Of a stretch of DNA of 64,000 nucleotides, positions 28,833 to 38,548 are shown one piece after another. Position numbers and translations under genes: made by a program. Below the pieces are notes generated by a model. That model was not told where the DNA came from, did no database searches, and saw only the letters and a program-made list of their open reading frames with translations. This DNA comes from Bacteroidota bacterium (GTDB lineage Bacteria > Bacteroidota > Bacteroidia > AKYH767-A > 2013-40CM-41-45), in NCBI GenBank assembly GCA_016721305.1, contig JADKIH010000009.1, positions 62,001-126,000 of the forward strand, read 5' to 3'. Numbering within the stretch: position 1 is the first letter of the stretch; each line of letters opens with the position of its first letter.

Positions 28833-29198
28833 CTACTCCGCATGCTCAATATCCCATGCATCAAACAATGTATTTAGAAACAGATTCTCATCAGGCGTTA
28901 CCTTTTCATCGGCACTCACAAGTTTAACTGCGAAATCCATGAAATGTACTCGCTCGTCCTGCGTAGAATCCTGATAGAAATCGTCCATGCATTTCTGAAA
29001 ATGGATAATGTAATCTTCCGATTTCAAAATGCTGATTTTATCCATAGCCCCGTCGAGGCTAACGTGAAAAGGATAATTCTCTACCAGATATTTCCGGATC
29101 ACGAGATCTTCTTCCACGGAAAATTTTCCATCGACTACCGACAGCAATTGAAGCATGTGATATCCTGCTTCTACTTTATTTAATTTGTGTTCTGACAT
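28833..29198 (-). CDS. TerB-like (tellurite resistance) domain protein
   Basis: A 121-residue all-helical protein with the TerB pattern: MLQLLSVVDGKFSVEEDLVI at the start and, about 70 residues later, ADEKVTPDENLFLNTLFDAW, two halves each carrying acidic residues after a helix. TerB-like domains occur widely outside tellurite operons and are thought to act as metal-dependent membrane-surface modules. No other ter gene is present, so a tellurite role is not implied. Cytosolic; start ATG 29198. Confidence 0.75.
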   Translation of the reverse strand: MSEHKLNKVEAGYHMLQLLSVVDGKFSVEEDLVIRKYLVENYPFHVSLDGAMDKISILKSEDYIIHFQKCMDDFYQDSTQDERVHFMDFAVKLVSADEKVTPDENLFLNTLFDAWDIEHAE

Positions 29199-29408
29199 AT
29201 TGGAAAAACGTCTGAATTAACGCTTTGTTTAGCTTGTGTTAAAATAGATAAAAGCTTGGCTTAAAAACAAGTTTAACGATAAAAATAAATGCCTCGGAAT
29301 GACTCAAAAAAGCGGGAAATTTGGTCCGCTTGGGGCAAGTCGGAGGTCAAAAATTAGGGAAACAATAAGAAAATACTGACCTTTACAGGGAATTTCAGAA
29401 GATTTTGC

Positions 29409-31197
29409 ATGAAGGATATTATTCACTTATTACCCGACACCGTCGCCAATCAGATTGCAGCAGGAGAAGTTATTCAGCGCCCGGCTTCGGCAGTGAAGGA
29501 ACTTCTGGAAAATGCCGTCGACGCCGGCAGTACGAATATTGAACTTTTTATCAAAGATTCCGGCAAAACGCTTATCCGCATTGTCGATAACGGTTCAGGG
29601 ATGACGCCTTCGGATGCCCGAATGGCTTTTGCGCGTCATGCCACTTCAAAGATAACTTCGGCCGACGATCTCTTTGCTATCAAAACCATGGGCTTCCGCG
29701 GTGAAGCAATGGCGTCAATAGCTGCCATCGCTCAGGTCGAACTGAAGACGATGAAAGAAGGCGAAGAAATCGGCACAGTCATCGAAATCGAAGGCAATGA
29801 ATTTAAAAATCAGCAGCCGGTAGGAATGCCTCCGGGTACTACGATCTCGGTGAAGAATCTTTTCTTCAATGTTCCTGCCCGCAGAAATTTCCTCAAATCA
29901 AATTCGATTGAAGCACGTCACATCCTCGAAGAGTTTGAACGTGTTGCTCTCCCCCATCCTGAAATTGCTTTCAGCCTGAACTTAAATGGCAGTGAGCAAT
30001 TCCGCCTTCCTATATCCAACCTGCGTCAGCGTATCGTGAGTATTTATGGCAATCCGTATAACGAACGTTTAGTTCCGATTCAGGAAGAAACCTCTCTCAT
30101 TACTATTCATGGCTTCGTTGGCAAACCTGAATTTGCCCGCAAAACTCGCGGTGAACAATTCTTCTTTGTCAATCGTCGCTTTATCAAAGACGGCTATTTG
30201 CATCATGCCGTTACCAATGCCTTCGAAGAACTTTTACCTCGCGACAGCTTCGCATCATATTGGTTGTTTATTGAAATCGATCCTTCGAAAATCGACGTCA
30301 ATATTCATCCGACAAAAACAGAAATCAAGTTTGAAGACGAGCGATCGGTTTATGCCATTGTCAGAGCTGCAGTAAAACGTTCGCTCGGACAATACAGTGT
30401 CGCTCCTGCCATCGACTTCGATCAGGAAACAACGTTTGACGTGCCACACTCCATGCGTTTTAAGCCCGTTGTTCAGCCGGGCGTTACAGTCAATACCGAA
30501 TACAATCCGTTTCAAAAAGACAATCGTTCGGTTTCTCAGGCCGGTTGGCAAAAAGTGTACGAGGACATCCGAAACACGGCTGTTGTCTCTGCTCCTTCGC
30601 CTGTAGAACTTGATGTGCAAACAGAATCCCATGCGCAATCATCTTTCACTGCCATTCAGTCCGGTCCTTTTCTGATCGCCAAAACACAGGAAGGAATTTT
30701 ACTGATGGACGCTACAGCTATTCACGAGCGTATCATCTACAATCGATTGATCCGAAATATAGAAAACTCAAAGAGCAGTACGCAACAATTACTTTTCCCG
30801 ATAAACGTTCAGCTTACGGCGGCCGACTTCCAACTTATAAAGGATATCGAAGCCGAGATACGACAAATGGGTTTTGATATGCGTGAATTCGGATTGAATA
30901 CTTACGTCATTCATGGAACGCCACCGGGAATTCCTGAAGGAAAGGAAAGAGATGTGCTGGAAGATATTCTTGAACAGTATAAACACTACGCCAATACGCT
31001 TTCATCGGAATTCAGGAGAAAATTGCTTTTCAATGGCCAGAAGTATGGCCTTTAAACGCGGACAGCAATTAAGCGATCAGGAAATTCAATCGTTACTGAA
31101 GGACTTTTTCGATGGCCCGACTACTGACAGAGGAATCGACGGTAAACCGTGTATGAAACTGTTGAAAAACGCTGATCTGGCTGATCTGCTCAAGTAA
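29409..31197 (+). CDS. mutL: DNA mismatch repair protein MutL (frameshifted near C-terminus)
   Basis: MutL couples MutS mismatch recognition to downstream repair. The GHKL ATPase motifs are clear: ELLENAVDAGS, DNGSGM, and GFRGEAMASI, followed by the DNA-binding transducer domain (FFFVNRRFIKDGYLHHAV, HPTKTEIKF). The C-terminal dimerisation domain starts near residue 410. The frame changes near 31015-31030; one missing G and one missing T restore SEFREKIAFSMARSMAFKRG. The dimerisation domain lacks an obvious DQHAxxERxxYE start and reads DATAIHERIIYNRL instead, with HER kept. Restored length 596 residues. It starts an apparent run of plus-strand genes. Confidence 0.95.
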
Positions 31198-31249
31198 TTA
31201 TTATCCCCATCTTCATGCTTGCTAATTCCCGCTATGGGAAATCTATCAT

Positions 31250-32128
31250 ATGAGTTACGACAATTATCGTCCCGCCCCATTCAAAATTCTTCCTCCTGTT
31301 GTGAAGAATCTATTGATCATTAATGGAATATTCTTTCTGGCGACTACAATTCTCGAGCAACGAGGTGTTCAGATGTATGATACTCTTGGACTGCATTTTT
31401 TCCTCAGTTCCAAATTTAAGGTTTATCAACTTTTCACCTACATGTTCATGCATGGCAACTTCATGCACCTACTCTTGAATATGTTTCAGCTCTGGATGTT
31501 CGGCTATGCTATCGAGAATGCCTGGGGGCAGAAAAAATTCCTGCAATTCTATCTGTTATGCGGACTCGGTGCTGCTGCCATGCAATTTATCATCGGCTAT
31601 ATTGAGTATCAACCCATGATTTCTCTTGTCGATGCCTACCTGAAAGCGCCGGGACATGATAGCTTCAGAGCATTAATTGAATCACCCGAAATACGTTCCT
31701 ATATCAATCCCCAGGCACTCACTTCTACCGGCCGTCTGAGCGATGCCTATGATCCGTTCATGACATACGATGCAGGCACTGCGCTGACTCAAAGCATTGA
31801 TATCGTCGACAGCATTCGAACCAATGTACTGGATTCGCCATTGCTTGTTGGTGCTTCCGGTGCAGTCTTCGGTATTCTGTTAGCATTCGGAATGACCTTC
31901 CCCGATATACTGCTTTACTTCTATTTCTTCATACCTATTAAAGCCAAGTATGCCGTGATTATTTTCGGAGTACTGGAAATGTTTGCCGGCGTTGCCAATT
32001 TCACCAATGATAATGTGGCTCACTTCGCACATATCGGAGGACTCATCACCGGCTTTATCATTATTATGATCTGGAATCGGAGAAAGAAAAAAATCAGTGG
32101 AATAATTTCAGCTAAACTTTATGACTGA
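31250..32128 (+). CDS. Rhomboid family intramembrane serine protease (first of two)
   Basis: A 292-residue polytopic protein. The first part has YMFMHGNFMHLLLNMFQLW (rhomboid TM2 His/Asn region), and the catalytic Ser lies in GASGAVFGILLAF, with the His in HFAHIGGLITGF. Between TM3 and TM4 is an insertion of about 70 residues, mostly polar (DAYLKAPGHDSFRALIESPE onward), presumably extracytoplasmic. Rhomboids cleave substrates inside the membrane; the substrate is unknown. It overlaps the next rhomboid by 8 bp. Confidence 0.94.
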   Translation: MSYDNYRPAPFKILPPVVKNLLIINGIFFLATTILEQRGVQMYDTLGLHFFLSSKFKVYQLFTYMFMHGNFMHLLLNMFQLWMFGYAIENAWGQKKFLQFYLLCGLGAAAMQFIIGYIEYQPMISLVDAYLKAPGHDSFRALIESPEIRSYINPQALTSTGRLSDAYDPFMTYDAGTALTQSIDIVDSIRTNVLDSPLLVGASGAVFGILLAFGMTFPDILLYFYFFIPIKAKYAVIIFGVLEMFAGVANFTNDNVAHFAHIGGLITGFIIIMIWNRRKKKISGIISAKLYD

Positions 32129-33005
32129 TTTTCGAAACAACACTAAAAGTTTTTGGGATACGAGTAGCGCGTTGGTTAGAATACTTTTAATCAATGTCGC
32201 GATCTTTCTAGTGATCCGAATCGTAAATGCGTTTAGCGGACTGTTTCAAGTTTCGCTCTTCTCGTTTGAATCTGTTTCATCGTGGCTGGCCATTCCGTCG
32301 GCTTTGGGAAAACTGCTCATGAAACCGTGGACGATTATCACTTACATGTTTTATCACTGGGATTTCATGCATATTCTCATCAATATGCTTTGGCTTAATT
32401 TCATGGGAAGTATCATCATGGAATTTCTCGGCGGAAAAAAATTAGTGAATATTTATTTGTTGGGCGGAATTGCAGGTGGTATTCTATATGTTATTGCCTT
32501 CAACACATTCCCGCTTTTCAAAAATTCAGTTGATAGTTCTTTTGCTCTCGGCGCATCGGCCGGCGTTTTAGCAATCGTTATGGCCGCTGCAACGCTGCTT
32601 CCTGATAAAAAAGTGAACTTGCTTCTAATCGGCAGTATCTCTCTTAAGTGGATCGCTGCCATTGCTATTCTCACCGATCTGATCAGCGTAAGTGGATCAA
32701 ACGCAGGTGGCCATATCTCTCACTTAGGAGGTGCATTGATGGGATTTCTCTACATCCGTCAATTGCAAAAAGGAAGAAACCTTGGTGCATGGATCGAAGC
32801 GATCTTTCGCCCATTCAGCGGAAAATCATCCCGCATGCGTGTTGCTCACCGCCGTGGAATGAGCGACGAAGATTACAATGTGATGCGTCGTTCGAAGCAG
32901 GAACAAATGGATGAAATTTTAGACAAGATCAACAAATCAGGATATGGAAGTCTTACTCAGGTAGAAAAAGATTTCCTCTTTCAAATGAGTAAGGAAAATA
33001 AATAA
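32121..33005 (+). CDS. Rhomboid family intramembrane serine protease (second of two)
   Basis: A 294-residue protein with six probable membrane helices. HWDFMHILINMLWLNFMGSI gives the TM2 motif, catalytic Ser is in LGASAGVLAIVMAA and His in GGHISHLGGALMGF. A soluble C-terminal tail of about 70 residues (MSDEDYNVMRRSKQEQMDEI; KINKSGYGSLTQVEKDFL) follows, a cytosolic tail found in many Bacteroidota rhomboids. It differs strongly from the upstream copy, so the pair is not a recent duplication. Overlaps on both sides (8 bp and TAATG) indicate an operon. Confidence 0.94.
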   Translation: MTDFRNNTKSFWDTSSALVRILLINVAIFLVIRIVNAFSGLFQVSLFSFESVSSWLAIPSALGKLLMKPWTIITYMFYHWDFMHILINMLWLNFMGSIIMEFLGGKKLVNIYLLGGIAGGILYVIAFNTFPLFKNSVDSSFALGASAGVLAIVMAAATLLPDKKVNLLLIGSISLKWIAAIAILTDLISVSGSNAGGHISHLGGALMGFLYIRQLQKGRNLGAWIEAIFRPFSGKSSRMRVAHRRGMSDEDYNVMRRSKQEQMDEILDKINKSGYGSLTQVEKDFLFQMSKENK

Positions 33006-34160
33006 TGAGCTCTACGAAAGAACAATCAGGCAACAGCTCTACACTTTTCTCACGAATTGTGTGGATACTGAATATATTTGCCATGATCGGTCTGCTTCTT
33101 TCCTATCTCGCTTCCATGATCAGCCCGAGCACTTGCTGGTGGCTCGCTTTATTCGGACTCGGTTTTGAAATCATGTTGACTATCAATATCGTCTTCATCA
33201 TCTACTGGCTGATTTTCCGAAAAAAGAAAGTTTTCATTCCGCTGGCTCTTGTATTGCTCGGAATCGGAAAAATATTCGGCGTCGTTCAATTTAACTCAAC
33301 TCCAAAACCCGAAGCTGAGGTACGAAAAGATGGTGCGCTCAAAATCGTCAGCTATAATGTTCGCCTGTTCGATTTGTATAATTGGTTTCACAGCGGACAA
33401 ACACGTGCTAAAATATTTCAATTCCTTCAAGACGAAGATCCGGATGTAATTTGCTTCCAGGAGTTTTTTTCGAATGATCGTAAACGTCCGGAGTTTAAGA
33501 ACTCCGATACACTACATACGATTTTGAAAATGCCATATTCTCAAATTGTCTATACGCTTACTCTTCGTAAAACCGATCATTGGGGAATTGCGATTTACAG
33601 TAAGTATCCAATCGTCAATAAAAAGGCGAATCCGTTTGAGGAAAAAGGCGGGAATGTTTTTATCTACTCAGACATCAAAGTCGGCGACGATACGATTCGT
33701 GTTTTCAATACCCATCTCGAAAGCGTTCACTTCGGGTGGAGCAGTTATCATTTCATCGAAAACCTGAACAACGACGATGTACAACAAAGTGAAATTGCCG
33801 GTGGAATGACGATTTTACGAAAATTGAAAAAAGCATTTATCAAACGTGCCGATCAGGTTCAGGTACTTCACGATTCACTTGACGCAAGTCCTTACCCAAT
33901 TATCCTTTGCGGTGATTTCAATGATACGCCTTCTTCGTATTCCTATTCTATTCTGGCCGATGATCTGAAAGATTCATTTCGTGAAAGCGGTTCAGGCCTT
34001 GGTAAAACTTACACCGGTCCTTTCCCATCTTTTCGAATCGACTATATCTTTCATGATCCGCGATTCTCTTCTTCGAATTTTTGAAACGCATGAGCAGAAA
34101 TTATCAGATCATTATGCCATCAGTTGCTTATTGAAGTTAAAGCACGAGGAGAAGAAATAA
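33005..34160 (+). CDS. Membrane-anchored endonuclease/exonuclease/phosphatase family protein (frameshift near end)
   Basis: Three N-terminal membrane helices (about residues 18-95) carry an EEP-fold domain: KIVSYNVRLFDLYNW, DVICFQEFF (metal-binding Glu), VFNTHLES, IILCGDFNDTPSS and the final catalytic SDHYAIS. The last motif is only reached if one T is removed from the T5 run at 34078-34082; otherwise the protein stops at FSSSNF without the catalytic His. Restored length 384 residues. Substrates of this membrane group are unknown (nucleic acid, phospholipid or inositol phosphate are all possible). Starts in a TAATG overlap with the rhomboid gene. Confidence 0.88.
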
Positions 34161-34254
34161 TCAACCGGCTTTCCCCGAACACTCATCATTGGTCTCTTCC
34201 TCCATTTTCAGCCTAAATTTAACGTTTCCTTAGGCGAATCTCTCTGCAGCTAAC

Positions 34255-34285
34255 TTGGCTGGTGGGCCACTTTTCCTTACTTTCG
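34255..34285 (+). promoter_or_regulatory. Promoter of mtaB, probably giving a leaderless transcript
   Basis: TTGG (34255-34258) and TACTTTCG (34278-34285), separated by 19 bp, match the Bacteroidota -33/-7 pattern. The -7 box ends 4 bp before the mtaB ATG, so transcription should begin at or next to the start codon. Confidence 0.6.
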
Positions 34286-34289
34286 CAGC

Positions 34290-35627
34290 ATGAAATCCGC
34301 ACCAACTGTTTCCTTTCATACCCTTGGGTGCAAGCTGAATTTTGCCGAGACTTCTACGATCGCAAGACAGCTTAAAAATGCTGGTTTTCAAAAAGTTGAG
34401 TTTGAAGGTGGCGCTGATGTCGTTGTGATCAATACTTGTTCTGTTACGGAAAATGCCGACAAGGAATGCCGAACAATCGTTCGTCGTGCCATGAGTGCTA
34501 ATCCGGATTCGTTCGTAGCCATCATCGGTTGTTATGCTCAGTTGAAACCGGAAGAGATCGCTGCTATCGACGGCGTTGATCTTGTTCTTGGTGCAACGGA
34601 GAAATTCAATTTGGTTACTTACCTCGACTCACTCAAAAAGAAAAACTTTACCGAAATCCATTCGTGCGAAATTGAAGATGCAACGACGTTTACACTTGCC
34701 TATTCATTAGGTGATCGTACTCGTGCATTCCTAAAAGTTCAGGATGGATGTGATTATACTTGCTCTTATTGCACAATTCCGCTTGCTCGCGGAAATAGTC
34801 GCAGCGATAAAATTGAAAACATCGTTCGTCAGGCGAATGAACTTGCTTCGAAAGGCGTGAAAGAAATCGTTCTCACCGGAGTGAATATCGGCGACTACGG
34901 AATTTTTGACACGAAGGATGGGAAACGTGAAAATTCTTTTTTGGAATTAATTCAGGCACTCGACAAAGTTGATGGCATTGAACGATTCCGCATCTCTTCC
35001 ATCGAGCCTAATTTACTGACTGACGAAATTATTTCCTTTGTCTCTACATCGAATCGGTTTGTTCCACATTTCCATATTCCATTGCAATCAGGTTCCGATA
35101 AAATTCTCGGACTGATGCGTCGTCGTTACCGCAAGCAATTGTATGCCGAGCGAATTGCGCATATCAAAACTGTGATGCCGGAAGCGTGCATTGGTGTTGA
35201 TGTTATCGTGGGATTTCCCGGAGAAACAGAAATTGAATTTCAGGAAACATATTCTTTCCTTCAGGAATTGAATATCTCTTATCTGCACGTCTTCACTTAT
35301 AGCGAGCGTGAAAATACCGATGCTGTTCTCTTGCAAGGTGTAGTTCCAATTCATGAGCGTAAGAGGCGAAATAAGATGTTGCGCATTCTTTCCGAGAAAA
35401 AGCGTGCTGCATTTTATCTAGAGCACATCGGCAAAACTTATCCCGTATTACTCGAAGAAGAAAATCGTGACGGCGAATTGCAAGGCTATACTTCGAACTA
35501 TATTCGCGTTTCAGTCCCTTACGACGAATCGCTTACCAATTCCATACATGAAGTTCAGGTAACATCCTTCGACGGAGGTGTTAGCGCAAAGGCTGAACTA
35601 TTAACCGTTAATGCGCATCGTTCCTAA
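34290..35627 (+). CDS. mtaB: tRNA (t6A37) methylthiotransferase MtaB
   Basis: A radical-SAM enzyme of 445 residues that converts t6A37 to ms2t6A37 in ANN-decoding tRNAs. The N-terminal UPF0004 domain has iron-sulfur Cys14 (TLGCKLNFAE), Cys50 (NTCSVTENAD) and Cys81 (GCYAQ). The radical SAM motif CxxxCxxC is at about residues 154-161 (GCDYTCSYCTIPLARG), and a C-terminal TRAM-like region follows. CKLNFAE rather than the MiaB-type CQMN supports MtaB over MiaB. It uses the product of the TsaD reaction encoded at 13427. Frame intact; lgt follows after 9 bp. Confidence 0.93.
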   Translation: MKSAPTVSFHTLGCKLNFAETSTIARQLKNAGFQKVEFEGGADVVVINTCSVTENADKECRTIVRRAMSANPDSFVAIIGCYAQLKPEEIAAIDGVDLVLGATEKFNLVTYLDSLKKKNFTEIHSCEIEDATTFTLAYSLGDRTRAFLKVQDGCDYTCSYCTIPLARGNSRSDKIENIVRQANELASKGVKEIVLTGVNIGDYGIFDTKDGKRENSFLELIQALDKVDGIERFRISSIEPNLLTDEIISFVSTSNRFVPHFHIPLQSGSDKILGLMRRRYRKQLYAERIAHIKTVMPEACIGVDVIVGFPGETEIEFQETYSFLQELNISYLHVFTYSERENTDAVLLQGVVPIHERKRRNKMLRILSEKKRAAFYLEHIGKTYPVLLEEENRDGELQGYTSNYIRVSVPYDESLTNSIHEVQVTSFDGGVSAKAELLTVNAHRS

Positions 35628-35636
35628 ACTCTAATC

Positions 35637-36800
35637 ATGTACGCCGGACTCTCTGATTTCTTTAATGACATTTTCGGAACGCACTTCGCTTATTCCTTCC
35701 CACCGACATTCGGTTTCCTTGTAGCAATTTCCTTTTTGCTCGCGGCATGGACATTAGGGCTGGAGTTAAAACGAAAAAAAGAACTTGGTTACTTTGCTCC
35801 TACTATTCGCAAAACCGTTATTGGCGAACCGGCTTCAAAAGCTGATATGTTTTGGAATGGTGTTTTCGGTTTTATCGTCGGATCGAAATTAGTTTATGCA
35901 ATTACCGATTCAAGTACATTTTTCGAAAATCCACAGGAAGCAATTCTCTCTCTGCACGGAAGTCTCATCGGTGGTTTAGCCTTCGCAGCTTTCTTCGCTT
36001 ATCTCAAATTCCGCGAGAAGCAAAAAGAGCAATTGAAGGAGCCGAAGATTGTTGAAGAGAATGTTTACCCGCATCATTTGGTTTCCGAATTCACGATGGC
36101 AGCTGCAATCGGCGGACTCATCGGTGCTAAGATTTTTCACATCTTCGAATACTGGAGCGATTTCATGGCCGATCCGTTTGGAATGTTCTTCAGCGGAAGC
36201 GGCTTGACGATGTATGGAGGACTTATTGTAGGTGGCGCCAGTGTTTTGTGGTATGGGAAAAAATACAACGTGACTCCTTTGCAACTATGTGATGCTGCAG
36301 CACCGGGAATTATGCTGGCTTATGGAACAGGTCGACTTGGTTGTCAAATTGCCGGTGATGGAGATTGGGGAATCGTCAATACATTACCTAAACCAGGTTG
36401 GATGAATTTCCTTCCTGATTGGTTTTGGTCGTACACATATCCGCATAATGTAAACAATGTCGGCGTTCCGATTCCGAGCTGTATTGGCAATCATTGCTAT
36501 CAATTGCCGGAAGGAGTTTTCCCAACACCGTTGTATGAAAGCATTGCCTGCATCTTATTATTCTTCCTGCTCTGGTCGATGCGCAAAAAAATCACTTCTC
36601 CGGGAGTATTGTTTTCCGTTTATCTCGTCTTCAATGGCATTGAACGCTTCCTGATTGAAAGCATTCGTGTGAATTCACAATATCATATCGGAGGAATTGC
36701 ATTTACTCAGGCACAATTAATTTCCGTTCTTCTTTTCATTACCGGAATTACCGGCATTCTTCTTCTTCGTAATCGTTCTCCTAAAATCCAACAGGTATGA
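35637..36800 (+). CDS. lgt: Prolipoprotein diacylglyceryl transferase
   Basis: Lgt transfers diacylglycerol from phosphatidylglycerol to the lipobox cysteine, the first step of lipoprotein maturation. The 387-residue protein has about seven helices; landmarks are the HGSLIGGLAFAAFFAYLKFR region, SGSGLTMYGGLIVGG and the Lgt signature GRLGCQIAGDGDWG. It is longer than E. coli Lgt owing to loops (an acidic loop EKQKEQLKEPKIVEENVYPH and PKPGWMNFLPDW), as usual in Bacteroidota. The stop overlaps the next start as ATGA. Confidence 0.95.
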   Translation: MYAGLSDFFNDIFGTHFAYSFPPTFGFLVAISFLLAAWTLGLELKRKKELGYFAPTIRKTVIGEPASKADMFWNGVFGFIVGSKLVYAITDSSTFFENPQEAILSLHGSLIGGLAFAAFFAYLKFREKQKEQLKEPKIVEENVYPHHLVSEFTMAAAIGGLIGAKIFHIFEYWSDFMADPFGMFFSGSGLTMYGGLIVGGASVLWYGKKYNVTPLQLCDAAAPGIMLAYGTGRLGCQIAGDGDWGIVNTLPKPGWMNFLPDWFWSYTYPHNVNNVGVPIPSCIGNHCYQLPEGVFPTPLYESIACILLFFLLWSMRKKITSPGVLFSVYLVFNGIERFLIESIRVNSQYHIGGIAFTQAQLISVLLFITGITGILLLRNRSPKIQQV

Positions 36801-37606
36801 ATCTGACGGCTCTTCAATCGCTGTGCGCCGAAGTTTGCAAGCTCACTGCCGAAACCGGCAAATTTATTCTGGAAGAACGAAAGAAATTTCAATCCTCATC
36901 GATCGAAAAAAAAGGCCACAACGATTTAGTGTCGTATGTCGATAAAACATCGGAGCAACAAATCGTCAAACGCCTCAAAGAACTTTTGCCCGAAAGTGGA
37001 TTCATCACCGAAGAAAAAACGGAAAGCAGAAAAGGTGATGTGTACAATTGGATTATCGATCCGCTCGACGGAACTACGAACTTCATTCACGGCATCCCTT
37101 GCTTCTGCATCAGCATTGCGCTAACGATGAATGATGAATTAGTTCTCGGCGTTGTTCACGAATTAAATCTCGACGAATGTTTTTCAGCCGTAAAAGACGG
37201 CGGTGCATTTTTAAATGGCAAAGCTATTCACGTTTCACAAATCGATAAGCTTTCCGATTCACTCATCGCAACCGGCTTTCCCTACCACGACTACGACCGT
37301 ATGAAACCCTATATGGAAGTATTCGATTGGTGTATGCGCAACACGCACGGTTTACGCCGCCTGGGTTCAGCCGCTGCCGATCTCGCCTACGTAGCCTGCG
37401 GACGCTTTGAATCGTTTTACGAATACGGACTGAACGCCTGGGATGTCGCAGGTGGCGCCATCATTGTAAAAGAAGCCGGTGGAGTTGTGACTGATTTTTC
37501 AGGCGGAAATAATTTTGTGTTTGGGGCGGAGTTGATTGCTTCGAATGCGAAGGTGGCGAAGGAGATGACAGACGTAATTCAAACAAAATTTTCTGCAAGC
37601 AAATAA
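36797..37606 (+). CDS. suhB: Inositol monophosphatase family protein (SuhB-like)
   Basis: A 269-residue Mg-dependent phosphatase. Metal-binding motifs are present: the Glu in TEEKTES, IDPLDGTTNFIHG (the hallmark DPxDGT) and the C-terminal GLNAWDVAGGAIIVKEAGG. It could act on inositol 1-phosphate or a related sugar phosphate; in E. coli SuhB also takes part in rRNA antitermination, but this cannot be inferred here. Starts by ATGA overlap with lgt and is the last gene of that run. Confidence 0.92.
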   Translation: MNLTALQSLCAEVCKLTAETGKFILEERKKFQSSSIEKKGHNDLVSYVDKTSEQQIVKRLKELLPESGFITEEKTESRKGDVYNWIIDPLDGTTNFIHGIPCFCISIALTMNDELVLGVVHELNLDECFSAVKDGGAFLNGKAIHVSQIDKLSDSLIATGFPYHDYDRMKPYMEVFDWCMRNTHGLRRLGSAAADLAYVACGRFESFYEYGLNAWDVAGGAIIVKEAGGVVTDFSGGNNFVFGAELIASNAKVAKEMTDVIQTKFSASK

Positions 37607-37637
37607 ATGCTTCATCAATCTCTCGAAGTAATCTCGA

Positions 37638-38036
37638 TTAACTGATTTTTGACGGCTCTATCAAGTCAAATAAGTTGCCATACAAATCAGAGAACACCGC
37701 AACTGTCCCCCACTCCTCTACCACCGGTTCACGCACAAAAATAACTCCCTTCGATTTCATCGCAGCATAGTCGCGCATCAAATCGTCGGTGTGCATAAAG
37801 ATAAAAACTCTGCCGCCTGCTTGATTGCCGATGCTTTGCTCCTGCTTTTCGCCGGAAGCTTGCGCCAGGAGTAATGAAAATTGCGGATCGCCTTTGGGTG
37901 CAACACGAACCCAGCGTTTGGTTTCGCTCATTACTTTGTCTTCGAGCAAAACAAAGCCGAGCTTATCTGTATAAAATGAAATGGCTTCGTCGTAGTTTTT
38001 TACGACAATGGCAATTTGAACAATCTTCTGTGTCAT
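37638..38036 (-). CDS. VOC (glyoxalase/bleomycin resistance) family protein
   Basis: A 132-residue protein with two beta-alpha-beta modules: QIAIVVKNYDEAISFYTDKLG at the start and RVFIFMHTDDLMRDYAAMKS later, ending AVFSDLYGNLFDLIEPS with the usual Glu metal ligand. This fold serves glyoxalases, dioxygenases and antibiotic-binding proteins; the specific role is unknown. Overlaps the upstream acetyltransferase gene by 4 bp (ATGA), so it is translated from the same transcript. Confidence 0.9.
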   Translation of the reverse strand: MTQKIVQIAIVVKNYDEAISFYTDKLGFVLLEDKVMSETKRWVRVAPKGDPQFSLLLAQASGEKQEQSIGNQAGGRVFIFMHTDDLMRDYAAMKSKGVIFVREPVVEEWGTVAVFSDLYGNLFDLIEPSKIS

Positions 38037-38548
38037 GATTTTTTTTCGAGCGAGAATAATAAAACTTCCTTTTGATCGCCGGGGATAAGCATTTGCTTTT
38101 CGAGGCGCATTCCTAGTTTTTCGAGCAAGCTGATTGAGCGTTCATTCTCCGGATCGGTAATGGCATCGATGCGATTTAATCCGTGAGTGGAAAAGCCTTC
38201 TTGTAAAATTGCCTTAGCGGCTTCAAGTGCATATCCGCTTCCTCCGAATTCCGGAAGAAAAGCGAAACCGATATCGGTATGTTCAAGAACATCGCGTTTG
38301 ATCAGGCCACACATTCCGATGAGCTTTCGGCTTGATTTTAACTCGACACCGGATAAGCCGTAGCCGAATTTGGAATAGCTCATAAACGGTCCTTTCTGCA
38401 GATATGAAACCGCATCACGATTGGTGTGAATGTAGCGATCGCCAATAAATTTCAACCAGCCAGGTGTGTTGCATATACTCACCACGAATTCGGCATCGCT
38501 TTCTAAAAAGTGCCGGATAAAAAGTCGTGGTGTTTCGAGTTTGATCAT
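38033..38548 (-). CDS. GNAT family N-acetyltransferase (RimJ/RimL-type)
   Basis: A 171-residue acetyltransferase starting MIKLETPRLFIRHFLESDAE, the typical RimJ/RimL-like N-terminus, with the acetyl-CoA site around LIGMCGLIKRDVLEHTDIGF and the family motif GYALEAAKAILQEGF. The end NERSISLLEKLGMRLEKQ is standard for the group. An earlier in-frame start (38590) would overlap the upstream gene heavily; ATG 38548 overlaps it by 4 bp (ATGA). Acceptor substrate unknown. Confidence 0.92.
   Translation of the reverse strand: MIKLETPRLFIRHFLESDAEFVVSICNTPGWLKFIGDRYIHTNRDAVSYLQKGPFMSYSKFGYGLSGVELKSSRKLIGMCGLIKRDVLEHTDIGFAFLPEFGGSGYALEAAKAILQEGFSTHGLNRIDAITDPENERSISLLEKLGMRLEKQMLIPGDQKEVLLFSLEKKS

Noticed and set aside
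28833..29198. Tellurite resistance island
   Set aside because: Only one TerB-like domain protein is present; no terC, terD, terZ or related gene is nearby.
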